Shown: positions 18,238-25,808 of the stretch, one piece after another
Numbering within the stretch: the stretch's first letter is position 1
Layout: each line of letters starts with the position of its first letter
DNA from: Verrucomicrobiia bacterium
GTDB lineage: Bacteria > Verrucomicrobiota > Verrucomicrobiia > Limisphaerales > UBA9464
DNA length: 36,719 bases
Reading direction: 5' to 3'
Assembly: GCA_019634635.1 (NCBI GenBank)
Contig: JAHCBB010000046.1
Span: 1 to 36,719 of the forward strand
Translations under genes and position numbers: made by a program
The notes under the pieces: generated by a model
The model's database searches: none
Told to the model about the DNA's origin: nothing
Seen by the model: only the letters and a program-made list of their open reading frames with translations

Positions 18238-18876
18238 GTGAAGTCGGAATCGTCCTTTGGACTCGGCGTGTTCCTGCGCGCTCCGCGACTTGGGACCGTC
18301 AAGACACGACTGGCGCGCGACGTCGGCGCCGCGGCGGCACTCGCCGCCTACCAGCGACTGCTGGCCCGCACCCTCGACGCCATCGCCTCCCTGCCCTGCG
18401 TGGACCTCTGTGGTACGCCGGATGACGCGCTCCCGGAGTTGGAACCGTGGCGGCGTCCCGGCTGGACGCTATCCCCGCAGGGACCCGGAAATCTGGGGGA
18501 CCGCCTGCACCGGGCCTTTGCCCGCTGGCTCGGCGCACCCCACGCGCGCTGGGTGGTCATAGGAACGGACTGTCCGGAGCTCACCCCCGGCGACATCCAG
18601 GCAGCGTGGCAGGCGCTTGACCAGGCTGAGGTCGTTCTGGGACCTGCCACCGACGGGGGATACTGGCTCCTCGGATTGAAGGCCCCGGCCCCGGACCTGT
18701 TCCGGGAAATCCCCTGGGGCGGCCCGGAAGTCCTCCAAATGACACGCGACCGGGCCGCCTCCCTTGGACGGCGCGTCGCGCTGCTCCGGGAACTTCGGGA
18801 TGTGGACACCGCGGCGGACTGGCAGGCCTTCCAGTCCCGGGAGCCGTTCCCGGAGCCTTCCAAGGAACTTTGTTGA
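18238..18876 (+). CDS. DUF2064 / TIGR04282-like GT-A transferase
   Basis: 212 residues starting with GTG at 18238. The opening FLRAPRLGTVKTRLARDVG matches the nucleotide-binding motif (APxxGxVKTRLA) of the DUF2064 family, related to CofC and other GT-A nucleotidyltransferases. GTDCPELTPGDI and GPATDGGYWLLGL are the family's metal- and substrate-binding blocks. Members are annotated as glycosyltransferases or nucleotidyltransferases and the true reaction is unsettled. It lies 49 nt downstream of the oxidoreductase on the same strand and may be cotranscribed with it. Its stop codon (18874-18876) lies inside the MarR operator/promoter of the next gene, so the two transcription units abut. Confidence 0.85.
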   Translation: MKSESSFGLGVFLRAPRLGTVKTRLARDVGAAAALAAYQRLLARTLDAIASLPCVDLCGTPDDALPELEPWRRPGWTLSPQGPGNLGDRLHRAFARWLGAPHARWVVIGTDCPELTPGDIQAAWQALDQAEVVLGPATDGGYWLLGLKAPAPDLFREIPWGGPEVLQMTRDRAASLGRRVALLRELRDVDTAADWQAFQSREPFPEPSKELC

Positions 18877-18900
18877 CATATCAACAGTCGGCATTAGAAC
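18872..18900 (+). promoter_or_regulatory. marR promoter with overlapping palindromic operator
   Basis: GTTGA-CATA-TCAAC (18872-18885) is a perfect 5-bp-arm palindrome with a 4-bp centre, the size expected for a MarR dimer half-helical site. It contains a consensus -35, TTGACA (18873-18878). TAGAAC (18895-18900) lies 16 bp downstream and matches the -10 consensus at 4 of 6 positions. The predicted transcription start is within a base or two of the GTG at 18908, so the mRNA would be leaderless. Binding by the MarR protein would block the -35, implying autorepression. All of this is read from sequence only. Confidence 0.65.
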
Positions 18901-18907
18901 GGTCCGC

Positions 18908-19387
18908 GTGCCGGACGAACTGCCTGCCTCCGACGGGGTCCACTACCAGGCGCTGCTGCAATTACTGCGGACGTCCGAGGCCATTTGGAGTGCCAGCCGC
19001 CAATTCTTTGAGCCCTGGGGACTGACGCCGGCGCAGTTCAACCTCCTGAATCTCCTGAGCGAAACCGGGGATGGTCTGACCCAGAGTGACCTGAGCCGCG
19101 AGTTGCTGACGCACCGGTCGAACATCACCGGCCTGGTGGACCGGTTGGAGGCACGGGGCCTGGTGCAGCGCCGGGAGCAATCGGGGGACCGCCGCGCCTG
19201 GCGGGTCGTTCTCACCCCGGACGGACGGCGTCAAATGCACACGTTGCTGCCGGCGTATTACCGGGCGGCCGCACGGCTGTGGGACGGCATCTCGGAACAA
19301 CGCGCCGCAAAGGCAGCCGACGTCCTGCGCGCCATCGCCGCCAATGCGGAGGCCGGTGCGGCCCGGGTGGCGGAGGGCTCGCGATGA
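18908..19387 (+). CDS. MarR-family transcriptional regulator
   Basis: A 159-residue winged-helix dimer-type regulator. The recognition region is typical: TQSDLSRELLTHRSNITGLVDRL (helices 2-4) followed by the wing LVQRREQSGDRRAWRVVLTPDGR. The GTG at 18908 (VPDELPASDG) is chosen because an upstream start at 18764 lies inside the previous gene and would cross the promoter; no Shine-Dalgarno is present, in keeping with a leaderless mRNA. Its stop overlaps the flippase ATG (ATGA, 19384-19387), so it heads the lplT-lnt-aas operon and probably represses it. The ligand is unknown; a fatty-acyl or lysophospholipid-derived signal would fit, by analogy with the MarR protein FabT, but that is inference. 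Confidence 0.9.
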   Translation: MPDELPASDGVHYQALLQLLRTSEAIWSASRQFFEPWGLTPAQFNLLNLLSETGDGLTQSDLSRELLTHRSNITGLVDRLEARGLVQRREQSGDRRAWRVVLTPDGRRQMHTLLPAYYRAAARLWDGISEQRAAKAADVLRAIAANAEAGAARVAEGSR

Positions 19388-20706
19388 GTGCCGCTCCGGA
19401 TCTTCCCCGATGGCGCAACTACCCGCTGCTGCTGGTCAGCCAGTTCCTCAGCGCCCTCGGCGACAACGCGATCCTCGCGGTGATCGTGGGACAGCTCACC
19501 CTGCTTCAAAAGGCCGGCGCGATTTCCCTCGATGACCTCCGCACCCGAAGCGCGCTCTACACCAGCCTGCTGTTCATCCCCTACGTGCTCCTGGCCCCGC
19601 TGGCCGGTTACCTGAACGATCGCTTTCCCAAGACCGCGTGGTTGTTCGGAGGCAACCTGCTGAAGGTCCTCGGCGCCGCGGTCTGCGGCCTCAGCGTCTG
19701 GTTCGGCTACGTGTGGCAGGCCCCGGGATACCTCCTGGTTGGCGTCGGCGCGGCCATGTACGGCCCTGCAAAATACGGCATCCTTCCGGAAATTCTTCCA
19801 CGGGAACACCTCGTCCGCGCCAACGGCCTGGTCGAATTGCTCACCCTGCTCGCCATCCTCATTGGGGCCATTCTCGGATCGGTGATCGTGGACCGTCTGA
19901 CCGTCCGGACCTGCTACAGCATCCTGATCACCATTTTTGCCGCGTCCATGGCGCTCAATGCCGTGATGGTGCGGACGCCCTCGGACCCCCGGGTCCGGCC
20001 CGGGGACAGCGTTGTGGAGTTCCTGTCGCACACCGTCGCGTTGTTCCGCTCACCCCGGCTCGGCCGCATCCTGATCGGCACCGCCCTCTTCTGGGTCTGC
20101 GGAGCTGCGATGAAGATCAACTTCCAGGCCTGGGGACTGGATGTGCTCCGGCTGCCCAACAACACCCAGATCGCGCTCCTGGGGCTTTGGCTTTCCGTCG
20201 GCGTCATGGCGGGCAGCATTTGGGTCGGGCGCCACTATCGCGTCGGGGATCTTGGGCACACCCGGCGATTTGGACTGATCCTGGCCGGCTTCATCCTGGC
20301 CATCTTCGCGCTGGGACCGTTGGGGGTCGCCAACATCGGCCGCGTGGTATTGGAGCAAACCGCCCCGGACGGCACCCGCACCGTGGGACTGGTGCTGCTG
20401 CCGGTCGTCATGGTCGTGCTGGTGGGGGCCGGCGTCGCGGCCGGGTATTTTCTCATTCCGCTCAACGCGGCGCTGCAGTCGGAGTCGGATCCGCAGAAGC
20501 TCGGCAAGACGATCGCCGTCCAGAACCTGGGCGACAACCTGGGGATGATCCTTGCCGGGCTGATCGTCCTTGGGTGCGCCCGGGCAGGACTGTCCCCGTC
20601 CCAGGTGTTCCTGGTCCTCGCCCTTCTGGTGGTCGTGGTCCTCGCAGGACTGCGTATTCCCAGCGCCCGTCCCCCGGCCGTAACCGCCAACTCGATCAAA
20701 CCATGA
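19384..20706 (+). CDS. lplT: LplT-like lysophospholipid flippase (MFS)
   Basis: A 440-residue major-facilitator protein with about 12 membrane helices. The features set LplT apart from drug exporters: opening LLLVSQFLSALGDNAILAV, the GPAKYGILPEI block after helix 4, VRANGLVELLTLLAILIGA, and PLNAALQ...GKTIAVQNLGDNLGM in the C-terminal half. LplT of E. coli carries lysophospholipids (lyso-PE, lyso-PG) from the outer to the inner leaflet for re-acylation by Aas. The start ATG overlaps the marR stop and its own stop overlaps the next ATG (20703-20706). With aas two genes downstream, the LplT assignment is much stronger than a generic MFS call. The symbol is by homology and not tested. Confidence 0.88.
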   Translation: MSAAPDLPRWRNYPLLLVSQFLSALGDNAILAVIVGQLTLLQKAGAISLDDLRTRSALYTSLLFIPYVLLAPLAGYLNDRFPKTAWLFGGNLLKVLGAAVCGLSVWFGYVWQAPGYLLVGVGAAMYGPAKYGILPEILPREHLVRANGLVELLTLLAILIGAILGSVIVDRLTVRTCYSILITIFAASMALNAVMVRTPSDPRVRPGDSVVEFLSHTVALFRSPRLGRILIGTALFWVCGAAMKINFQAWGLDVLRLPNNTQIALLGLWLSVGVMAGSIWVGRHYRVGDLGHTRRFGLILAGFILAIFALGPLGVANIGRVVLEQTAPDGTRTVGLVLLPVVMVVLVGAGVAAGYFLIPLNAALQSESDPQKLGKTIAVQNLGDNLGMILAGLIVLGCARAGLSPSQVFLVLALLVVVVLAGLRIPSARPPAVTANSIKP

Positions 20707-22193
20707 TCGCTGCGGTTCCAGCCGCGAATAGCGCCGCCGACAAGGCAATCGCGTCCGATCCGCCGGGTCTGCGGCTCATCCCTGGTTCCGCCCTCGCGAT
20801 TGCCTCGGCAGTCGCGTTCCATATTGCGTTCCTGGTACCGGCCCTGTTCCCGCTGGTCATCGCGCAACTGGGTTGCCTGTTCGCCCTGAGACGTGTGACA
20901 ACGCCACGCCAAGCCTTTTACCTGGGACTGGCGGCGGGCATGGGCGTGTATCCGGTGCAAATGGGTTTCCTCTGGTCCATTTTCGGCGCCGCAGCCCTGC
21001 CCCTTTGGCTGATCCTCGCGGTGTTTTACGGCCTGTTCGTTGTCTTGTTGCAACGGGTGGAGTTCCACTGGGGACCGTCCTGGACGCTGTCGCTCGCACC
21101 GGTGCTTTGGTGTGGCATTGAGTATTTTCGATCCGAGGTTTGGTGGCTTCGGTTCTCCTGGTTTACCAGCGGAACGTGCATCCCGTCCGAGGCCCTCGGT
21201 CTGCTTCGCGTGTTTGGCATATACGGCACCGGAATGTTGGCCGCGTTGGCGGGTGCCGCCGGCTGCCGCTGGATCGAGGTCGGCTGCCCGCCACCATCCC
21301 GCCGCCAGCTCCCTGCCGCGGGCCTCGCAACGCTGACAGTTCTCGCCGTTGCGACCGGCCCCCGCTGGTTGCCGGCCAAAACGCCTACGACCATAACGCC
21401 GGTGAAGGTCGCGGGACTCCAATTGGAATTTCCCGGGGTTCCCGAGGTTCGAATCGCCCTCGATCGCCTCAGGACGGCGCACCCCGATGCCCAACTGCTG
21501 CAGCTCAGTGAATACACGTTCGAGGGGCCGGTTCCCGAACCGATCCTGGCCTGGTGCCGCCGGAACAGTGTTTGGCTGATCGCCGGAGGGCGTGAAGCGT
21601 TCACCTCGGACGGAGATGGCGACCGGTTCTTCAACACGGCGTTCGTCGTTAACCCCGGGGGAACCGTCGCCTTTTCGCAGGCCAAATCGCGTCCGATCCA
21701 GTTCTTTCGCGACGGAGAACCGGCAAAGGGGCGACGCGTCTGGGAGTCTCCTTGGGGATCCATCGGGATCGCCATCTGCTACGATGCAAGCTACCGGCGG
21801 GTGATGGACGACCTCGTCAAGCAGGGAGCCCGGGCATTGTTGATCCCGACCATGGATCTGGAGGCTTGGGGGGCATATCAACACCAGCTCAACGCGCGAA
21901 TGGCAGGACTGCGTGCGATGGAGTATGGGCTGCCGGTCTTCCGGGTTGCCAGCTCCGGGATCTCCATGGTGCTCGACCATCAAGGCGCCATCCTGGCCAG
22001 CGCGCCGTTCCCGGGCCCCGGAGCCATGATCGCCGGAACGCTGAATCTGCGACCTGCGAGACCTGCGAGGCGCTGGATCCCCCTCGACGCCTGGCTGGCT
22101 CCGGCTTGCACAATCGGGACGGCGTTCATCGCGGGCTTGTTGCTGCTCACTCACTTCAGGAATCATCGTCCTGGTTCCCTCCGTTCATCCTGA
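20703..22193 (+). CDS. Lnt-like apolipoprotein N-acyltransferase
   Basis: 496 residues: about six to seven N-terminal membrane helices (30-220), a periplasmic nitrilase-fold domain (about 235-450), and a final C-terminal helix (about 465-485), the architecture of Lnt. The Glu-Lys-Cys triad is present: Glu270 in LSEYTFEG, Lys328 in AKSRPIQFF and Cys359 in AICYDASY. Lnt moves the sn-1 acyl chain of phosphatidylethanolamine to the N-terminal Cys of lipoproteins and releases lysophospholipid. Differences from classic Lnt: the Glu lies in LSEYTFEG, not WPE, and Asp follows CY where Glu is usual. It may therefore be a divergent paralogue with another acceptor. It is translationally coupled to lplT upstream, and aas starts 1 nt after its stop. 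Confidence 0.85.
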   Translation: MIAAVPAANSAADKAIASDPPGLRLIPGSALAIASAVAFHIAFLVPALFPLVIAQLGCLFALRRVTTPRQAFYLGLAAGMGVYPVQMGFLWSIFGAAALPLWLILAVFYGLFVVLLQRVEFHWGPSWTLSLAPVLWCGIEYFRSEVWWLRFSWFTSGTCIPSEALGLLRVFGIYGTGMLAALAGAAGCRWIEVGCPPPSRRQLPAAGLATLTVLAVATGPRWLPAKTPTTITPVKVAGLQLEFPGVPEVRIALDRLRTAHPDAQLLQLSEYTFEGPVPEPILAWCRRNSVWLIAGGREAFTSDGDGDRFFNTAFVVNPGGTVAFSQAKSRPIQFFRDGEPAKGRRVWESPWGSIGIAICYDASYRRVMDDLVKQGARALLIPTMDLEAWGAYQHQLNARMAGLRAMEYGLPVFRVASSGISMVLDHQGAILASAPFPGPGAMIAGTLNLRPARPARRWIPLDAWLAPACTIGTAFIAGLLLLTHFRNHRPGSLRSS

Positions 22194-22194
22194 C

Positions 22195-24366
22195 ATGAAA
22201 CTGCTCTGCCGCTGGCTGGTGCGGATCTGGTTCCGCTTTCGCGCCGAGAACGTCGGGGTCCTCGACGCCCCGGGTCCGGTCCTGCTCATCCCCAATCACG
22301 CGTCGTGGCTGGACTGGATGTTCCTGTACGCCCTGCTCGACGATGACTGGCGGTTCGTCACCAGCGCCACCACCGCCAACACGACCTGGTTCCACCGCAA
22401 GGTCATGGTCAACCGGCGAACGTTCCCCGTGGACACCACGTCCCCTTACGCCGCCCGGCGCATGGCCGAGTTCCTGGAACGTGGCGGACGCCTCGTGCTC
22501 TTCGCCGAGGGGCGCATCACGCTCACGGGCTCGCTCATGAAGCTGTTTGATGGGACGGGGTTCCTGATCCACCGGACCCGCGCCCGGGTGATCACCGCCT
22601 ACCTGCGCGGCGCCAGCCGGGTGCCCTTTGTGCGCCACACGGGCTGGACGCAGTGGGCGCCCAGGGTGAGCGTGCATTTCAGCCCGGTGCTGGAGGCGCC
22701 CCGACTGGAAGGGGTGTCCAACGCCGTCGCCCGACAGGTGCTCACCACCTGGCTGCGAGACGCCATGGTGCGCCAGCAGTTTGAGGTCGAGCAGGCCCTT
22801 GGCCCCACCAACGTGCTGTCGGCCATCGCTGAAGTCGCTGCCGCCATTCCGGGCCGGGTCGTGCTGGAGGACATCAGTTTTCAGAAGCTGACCTTCCGCC
22901 GGTTGATGACCGGCGTGGACGTCCTCGCGGGGGTCTGGCGCCGCCGCTTTTCAGACACCGCCGCCGGCGGACGCATTGGAGTGCTCCTGCCGAACGTCAA
23001 TGGGACGCCGGTCACCGTGCTCAGTCTCTGGGCCTCGGGGTTCGTGCCGGCCATCCTGAATTTCTCGACCGGGGTACCGACCATGATCCAGTGCGGCGCG
23101 CTCGCCGGCTTGCGCCACGTGATCACGTCCCGGGCCTTCCTCGACAAGGCCAGGATCGCGTCCGCCCCTTTCGAGGATGCCGGCCTCCGGTTGGTGTACC
23201 TGGAGGACATCCGCGGCGAGATCTCCGGCGGTGTGCGCCTGCTCACGCTGCTCAAGCACCGTCTCCGATGCGGCGCCGGCATGCGGGGCAGCCGCGTGTA
23301 CCGCAGGGATGACCAGGCCCGTCCGGCAGTGATCCTCTTCACCTCCGGCTCCGAAGGGATGCCCAAGGGCGTGGAACTGACCCATGGGAACCTGCTCGCC
23401 AACCTGCGGCAGATCCTGGGCGTTCTCGATGTCACGGACCACGAGCGCTTTTTCAGCGCGATGCCGTTGTTCCACAGCTTCGGGCTGATGGCCGGTGTCA
23501 TTGTTCCGCTGTCCCGGGGCTACTACACCTTCCTCTACCCCTCGCCGCTGCACTACCGGGTCGTGCCGGCAGGCGTCTACGACAAGGCCTGTACCGTGAT
23601 GTTCGGCACCAACACCTTCCTGAACGGATACGCGCGCCGTGCCAGTCCCTATGACTTCAACTCGGTGAAGTTTCTGGTCGCCGGCGCGGAGAAGGTGCAG
23701 GAGGCCACCGCCAATACCTGGGCGCGGAAGTTCGGGGTGCGTCTGCTCGAAGGCTATGGCGCCACCGAGTGCAGCCCGGCCATCTGCCTCAACACGCGGG
23801 TGGATCCTCGATTTGGAAGTGTCGGCCGGTTCCTCCCCGGCATGGAATGGCGGTTGAAGCCCGTGGACGGCGTCCCGGAGGGCGGCCGGCTGCTGGTGCG
23901 CGGCCCCAACATCATGCGCGGCTACCTCAACCCGGAGGCCGACGCCGCCTTCCAGTCCCTCGGAGGATGGTACGACACGGGCGACATCGTTCGCGTGGAC
24001 GCCGACGGCTTCGTTCACATCCTCGGAAGGCTCAAACGGTTCGCCAAGGTGAGCGGCGAAATGGTCAGCCTCACCGCCGTTGAGGATGCCCTTGCCGGCG
24101 CGTTCCCCCGGTTCGGAGCGCGATGCGAGATCGCGGTGGTCAGCCGTCCCGACGAGGACAAGGGCGAGGTGCTCATCGCCGTCGCCAACGAATCCCGGAT
24201 CACGCTTGAGGACCTCCGGGCCGCCATCAAAGCCCGGGGCCTCACCAACCTCTGCGTGCCCAGGGAACTGCGGGTGGTCCGCGAGATCCCCAAGCTGGGC
24301 ACGGGCAAGGTGGACTACCGGGCCCTCCAGGCGACGCTCGACGCCGCGACGGCCCAGGCCGCCTGA
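22195..24366 (+). CDS. aas: Aas-like bifunctional lysophospholipid acyltransferase / acyl-ACP synthetase
   Basis: 723 residues, close to the 719 of E. coli Aas. The N-terminal PlsC-type acyltransferase (about 1-200) has NHASWLD (His35, Asp40) and FAEGRIT (Glu104-Gly-Arg). The C-terminal acyl-adenylate domain (about 240-720) has the P-loop-like TSGSEGMPKG (382-391), YGATECSP (520-527), YDTGD (592-596) and a terminal GTGKVDY lysine. Aas activates a fatty acid on bound ACP and re-acylates lysophospholipids on the inner face of the membrane. Many bacteria fuse LplT and Aas; here they are separate genes with the Lnt-like gene between them. The ATG follows the previous stop by 1 nt. The long-chain acyl donor pool is not determinable from sequence. 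Confidence 0.9.
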   Translation: MKLLCRWLVRIWFRFRAENVGVLDAPGPVLLIPNHASWLDWMFLYALLDDDWRFVTSATTANTTWFHRKVMVNRRTFPVDTTSPYAARRMAEFLERGGRLVLFAEGRITLTGSLMKLFDGTGFLIHRTRARVITAYLRGASRVPFVRHTGWTQWAPRVSVHFSPVLEAPRLEGVSNAVARQVLTTWLRDAMVRQQFEVEQALGPTNVLSAIAEVAAAIPGRVVLEDISFQKLTFRRLMTGVDVLAGVWRRRFSDTAAGGRIGVLLPNVNGTPVTVLSLWASGFVPAILNFSTGVPTMIQCGALAGLRHVITSRAFLDKARIASAPFEDAGLRLVYLEDIRGEISGGVRLLTLLKHRLRCGAGMRGSRVYRRDDQARPAVILFTSGSEGMPKGVELTHGNLLANLRQILGVLDVTDHERFFSAMPLFHSFGLMAGVIVPLSRGYYTFLYPSPLHYRVVPAGVYDKACTVMFGTNTFLNGYARRASPYDFNSVKFLVAGAEKVQEATANTWARKFGVRLLEGYGATECSPAICLNTRVDPRFGSVGRFLPGMEWRLKPVDGVPEGGRLLVRGPNIMRGYLNPEADAAFQSLGGWYDTGDIVRVDADGFVHILGRLKRFAKVSGEMVSLTAVEDALAGAFPRFGARCEIAVVSRPDEDKGEVLIAVANESRITLEDLRAAIKARGLTNLCVPRELRVVREIPKLGTGKVDYRALQATLDAATAQAA

Positions 24367-24404
24367 TCTCGCCTCCGCGCCTCTCGGCCCCTGCCCAGGA
24401 TTCC

Positions 24405-25577
24405 ATGTCGCCGACCGCCGCCCCCCCGAGACGTTCTCCACCGTCGCGGCGCCGCGTGTTGCTGGCACGCGCCACCATCGCGCTCCTGATTGCCGGCGCG
24501 CTGGTGGTCATCCTGAGGGAGGCGGTGTTCACCGGTCCCTACCGCACGCCCGAGCCGCTGCCGGCAGCGCCGATCGTGGATCTGCACGTCCATACGGCCG
24601 GCATCGGGGCCGGGGACAGCGGCTGCTTCGTCTCCCCGCAGCTGCGGCAAAGCTACAAATTTCGAATTTACCTCGACGCCTTCGGCGTGAGCCGGACGGA
24701 GCTGGACCGTGAGGGCGACGCCCTGCTGATCCGCCGGATCTCGGAACGGGTCGCGGAGTCGTCGGAAGTCGGCATCGCCGTGGTGCTCGCGCTCGACGGG
24801 GTGGTGGATCCGGCCACGGGAGAGCTCGACCGGACGCGGACCGAGGTTTACGTGCCCGGGGTGTTCGTCGCCCGCGAGACCGCGAAATACTCCAACCTCC
24901 GATACGGCGCCTCCATCCATCCCGGCCGTCACGATGCGTTGCAACGGCTGGACGAAGCCGCCGCACAGGGGGCCGTGCTGGTGAAATGGATCCCAAGCGT
25001 CATGCAGATGGATCCGGCGGATCCGCGATGGATCCCCTTTTACGACCGGATGCGCCTGCACGGGCTCCCGCTGTTGTCCCACGCCGGACAGGAGCGCTCG
25101 TTCACGCGGGCCGATGACGCCCTGGCGGACCCGGAGCGCTTACGCCTTCCGTTGAGCCGCGGTGTGACCGTCATCGCGGCCCACGTGGCCTCCACCGGCA
25201 CCAACGAGGGCGAACCCGATCTGGAGCGGCTGGCACGGATGATGATGACATTTACCAACCTGTATTCGGAGATCTCCTCGCTGACGCAGGCCAACCGGCT
25301 CGGCTACCTCCACGAGGCGCTGCGGCGGCCCGAGTTTGCCGGACGCCTGTGCTACGGCTCGGACTTTCCCCTCAGCAACACGCCGCTGGTGTCCCCGTGG
25401 TATTTCCCACGCGCCCTCACGGTCGCCGAGATGCGGGCCCTCGCGGAGATTCCGAACCCTTGGGATCGTGACGTGGCCCTGAAACAGGCGCTCGGAGTGC
25501 CCCCGGACATCTTCGCCCGCACGCGGGAGCTCCTGCGGTTCGAGTCCCAACCGCCGGGAGTGCCGCTCCCTCAATGA
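24405..25577 (+). CDS. Membrane-anchored amidohydrolase (TIM-barrel metal hydrolase)
   Basis: 390 residues. A basic N terminus and one hydrophobic helix (about 18-38) act as an uncleaved anchor or signal. The remainder is an amidohydrolase-2-like barrel: metal site DLHVH (59-63), a Lys in VLVKWIPS that may be the bridging residue, His in LLSHAGQE, His in IAAHVAST and Asp in YGSDFPLSN. The substrate is unknown; the family includes decarboxylases and lactonases. The gene begins 38 nt after aas on the same strand with no intervening terminator, so it may belong to the same operon. The start at 24405 is preceded by a poor AGGA-like site. Confidence 0.78.
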   Translation: MSPTAAPPRRSPPSRRRVLLARATIALLIAGALVVILREAVFTGPYRTPEPLPAAPIVDLHVHTAGIGAGDSGCFVSPQLRQSYKFRIYLDAFGVSRTELDREGDALLIRRISERVAESSEVGIAVVLALDGVVDPATGELDRTRTEVYVPGVFVARETAKYSNLRYGASIHPGRHDALQRLDEAAAQGAVLVKWIPSVMQMDPADPRWIPFYDRMRLHGLPLLSHAGQERSFTRADDALADPERLRLPLSRGVTVIAAHVASTGTNEGEPDLERLARMMMTFTNLYSEISSLTQANRLGYLHEALRRPEFAGRLCYGSDFPLSNTPLVSPWYFPRALTVAEMRALAEIPNPWDRDVALKQALGVPPDIFARTRELLRFESQPPGVPLPQ

Positions 25578-25593
25578 GTCCGTCGCCGACTCT

Positions 25594-25737
25594 TTGCCGC
25601 CGCAGGAGCTCCACCACATCCACCCCGACATCCGGTTGGGCCTCGGACGAGTCATCCAGGCGCACGGGATTTCGGATGGAAACCAGCCAGCGTCCCCGGG
25701 CGGCGGTTGAATAGGTCTGGTTGAGATCGTTCCGCAG
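25594..25737 (-). pseudogene. Remnant of a Uma2/DUF820 endonuclease-like gene
   Basis: In one minus-strand frame, about 48 codons read LRNDLNQTY...GRWLVSIRNPVRLDDSSEAQPDV...LLRRQR. This resembles the core of Uma2-family (DUF820, PD-(D/E)XK-like) proteins, where xVxxQNPVRLDDxSEPQPDVxLLR is typical. There is no start, no upstream domain and no downstream ELK-type catalytic block before the sequence runs into the amidohydrolase gene, so it is a fragment. The call comes from motif memory and has not been searched. Confidence 0.4.
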
Positions 25738-25756
25738 TGTGTCCGGGAAGCGGATT

Positions 25757-25772
25757 TCACAATTTCCTGACA
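25757..25772 (+). promoter_or_regulatory. OmpR/PhoB-type tandem site upstream of the sensor kinase
   Basis: TCACA (25757-25761) and TGACA (25768-25772) are half-sites 11 bp apart with an AT-rich centre. The 14 bp AATTTCCTGACAAC (25761-25774) match 13 of 14 with a site before the ankyrin gene (28688-28701). CTGACA (25767-25772) could also act as a -35, with GCTAAC (25790-25795) as a weak -10, placing transcription start close to the GTG at 25809. Probable autoregulation by the downstream response regulator. Confidence 0.5.
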
Positions 25773-25808
25773 ACCGGAGCCGTCGGAGGGCTAACGTTTC
25801 CAACGTCC

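Noticed and set aside
19638..20702. Upstream in-frame extension of the Lnt-like gene to 851 residues
   Set aside because: This is the wrong frame of the flippase gene, Arg/Pro/Gly-rich; the ATG at 20703 overlaps the flippase stop in the usual coupled way.
20235..22166. 643-residue minus-strand open frame opposite the flippase and Lnt-like genes
   Set aside because: Shadow frame of two well-supported genes; no motifs.
22195..24366. Possible LplT-Aas fusion
   Set aside because: The two are separate open frames with the Lnt-like gene between them; stops are clear at 20704-20706 and 22191-22193.
22951..24468. 505-residue minus-strand open frame opposite aas
   Set aside because: Shadow of aas; Gly/Val/His-rich with no recognisable domain.
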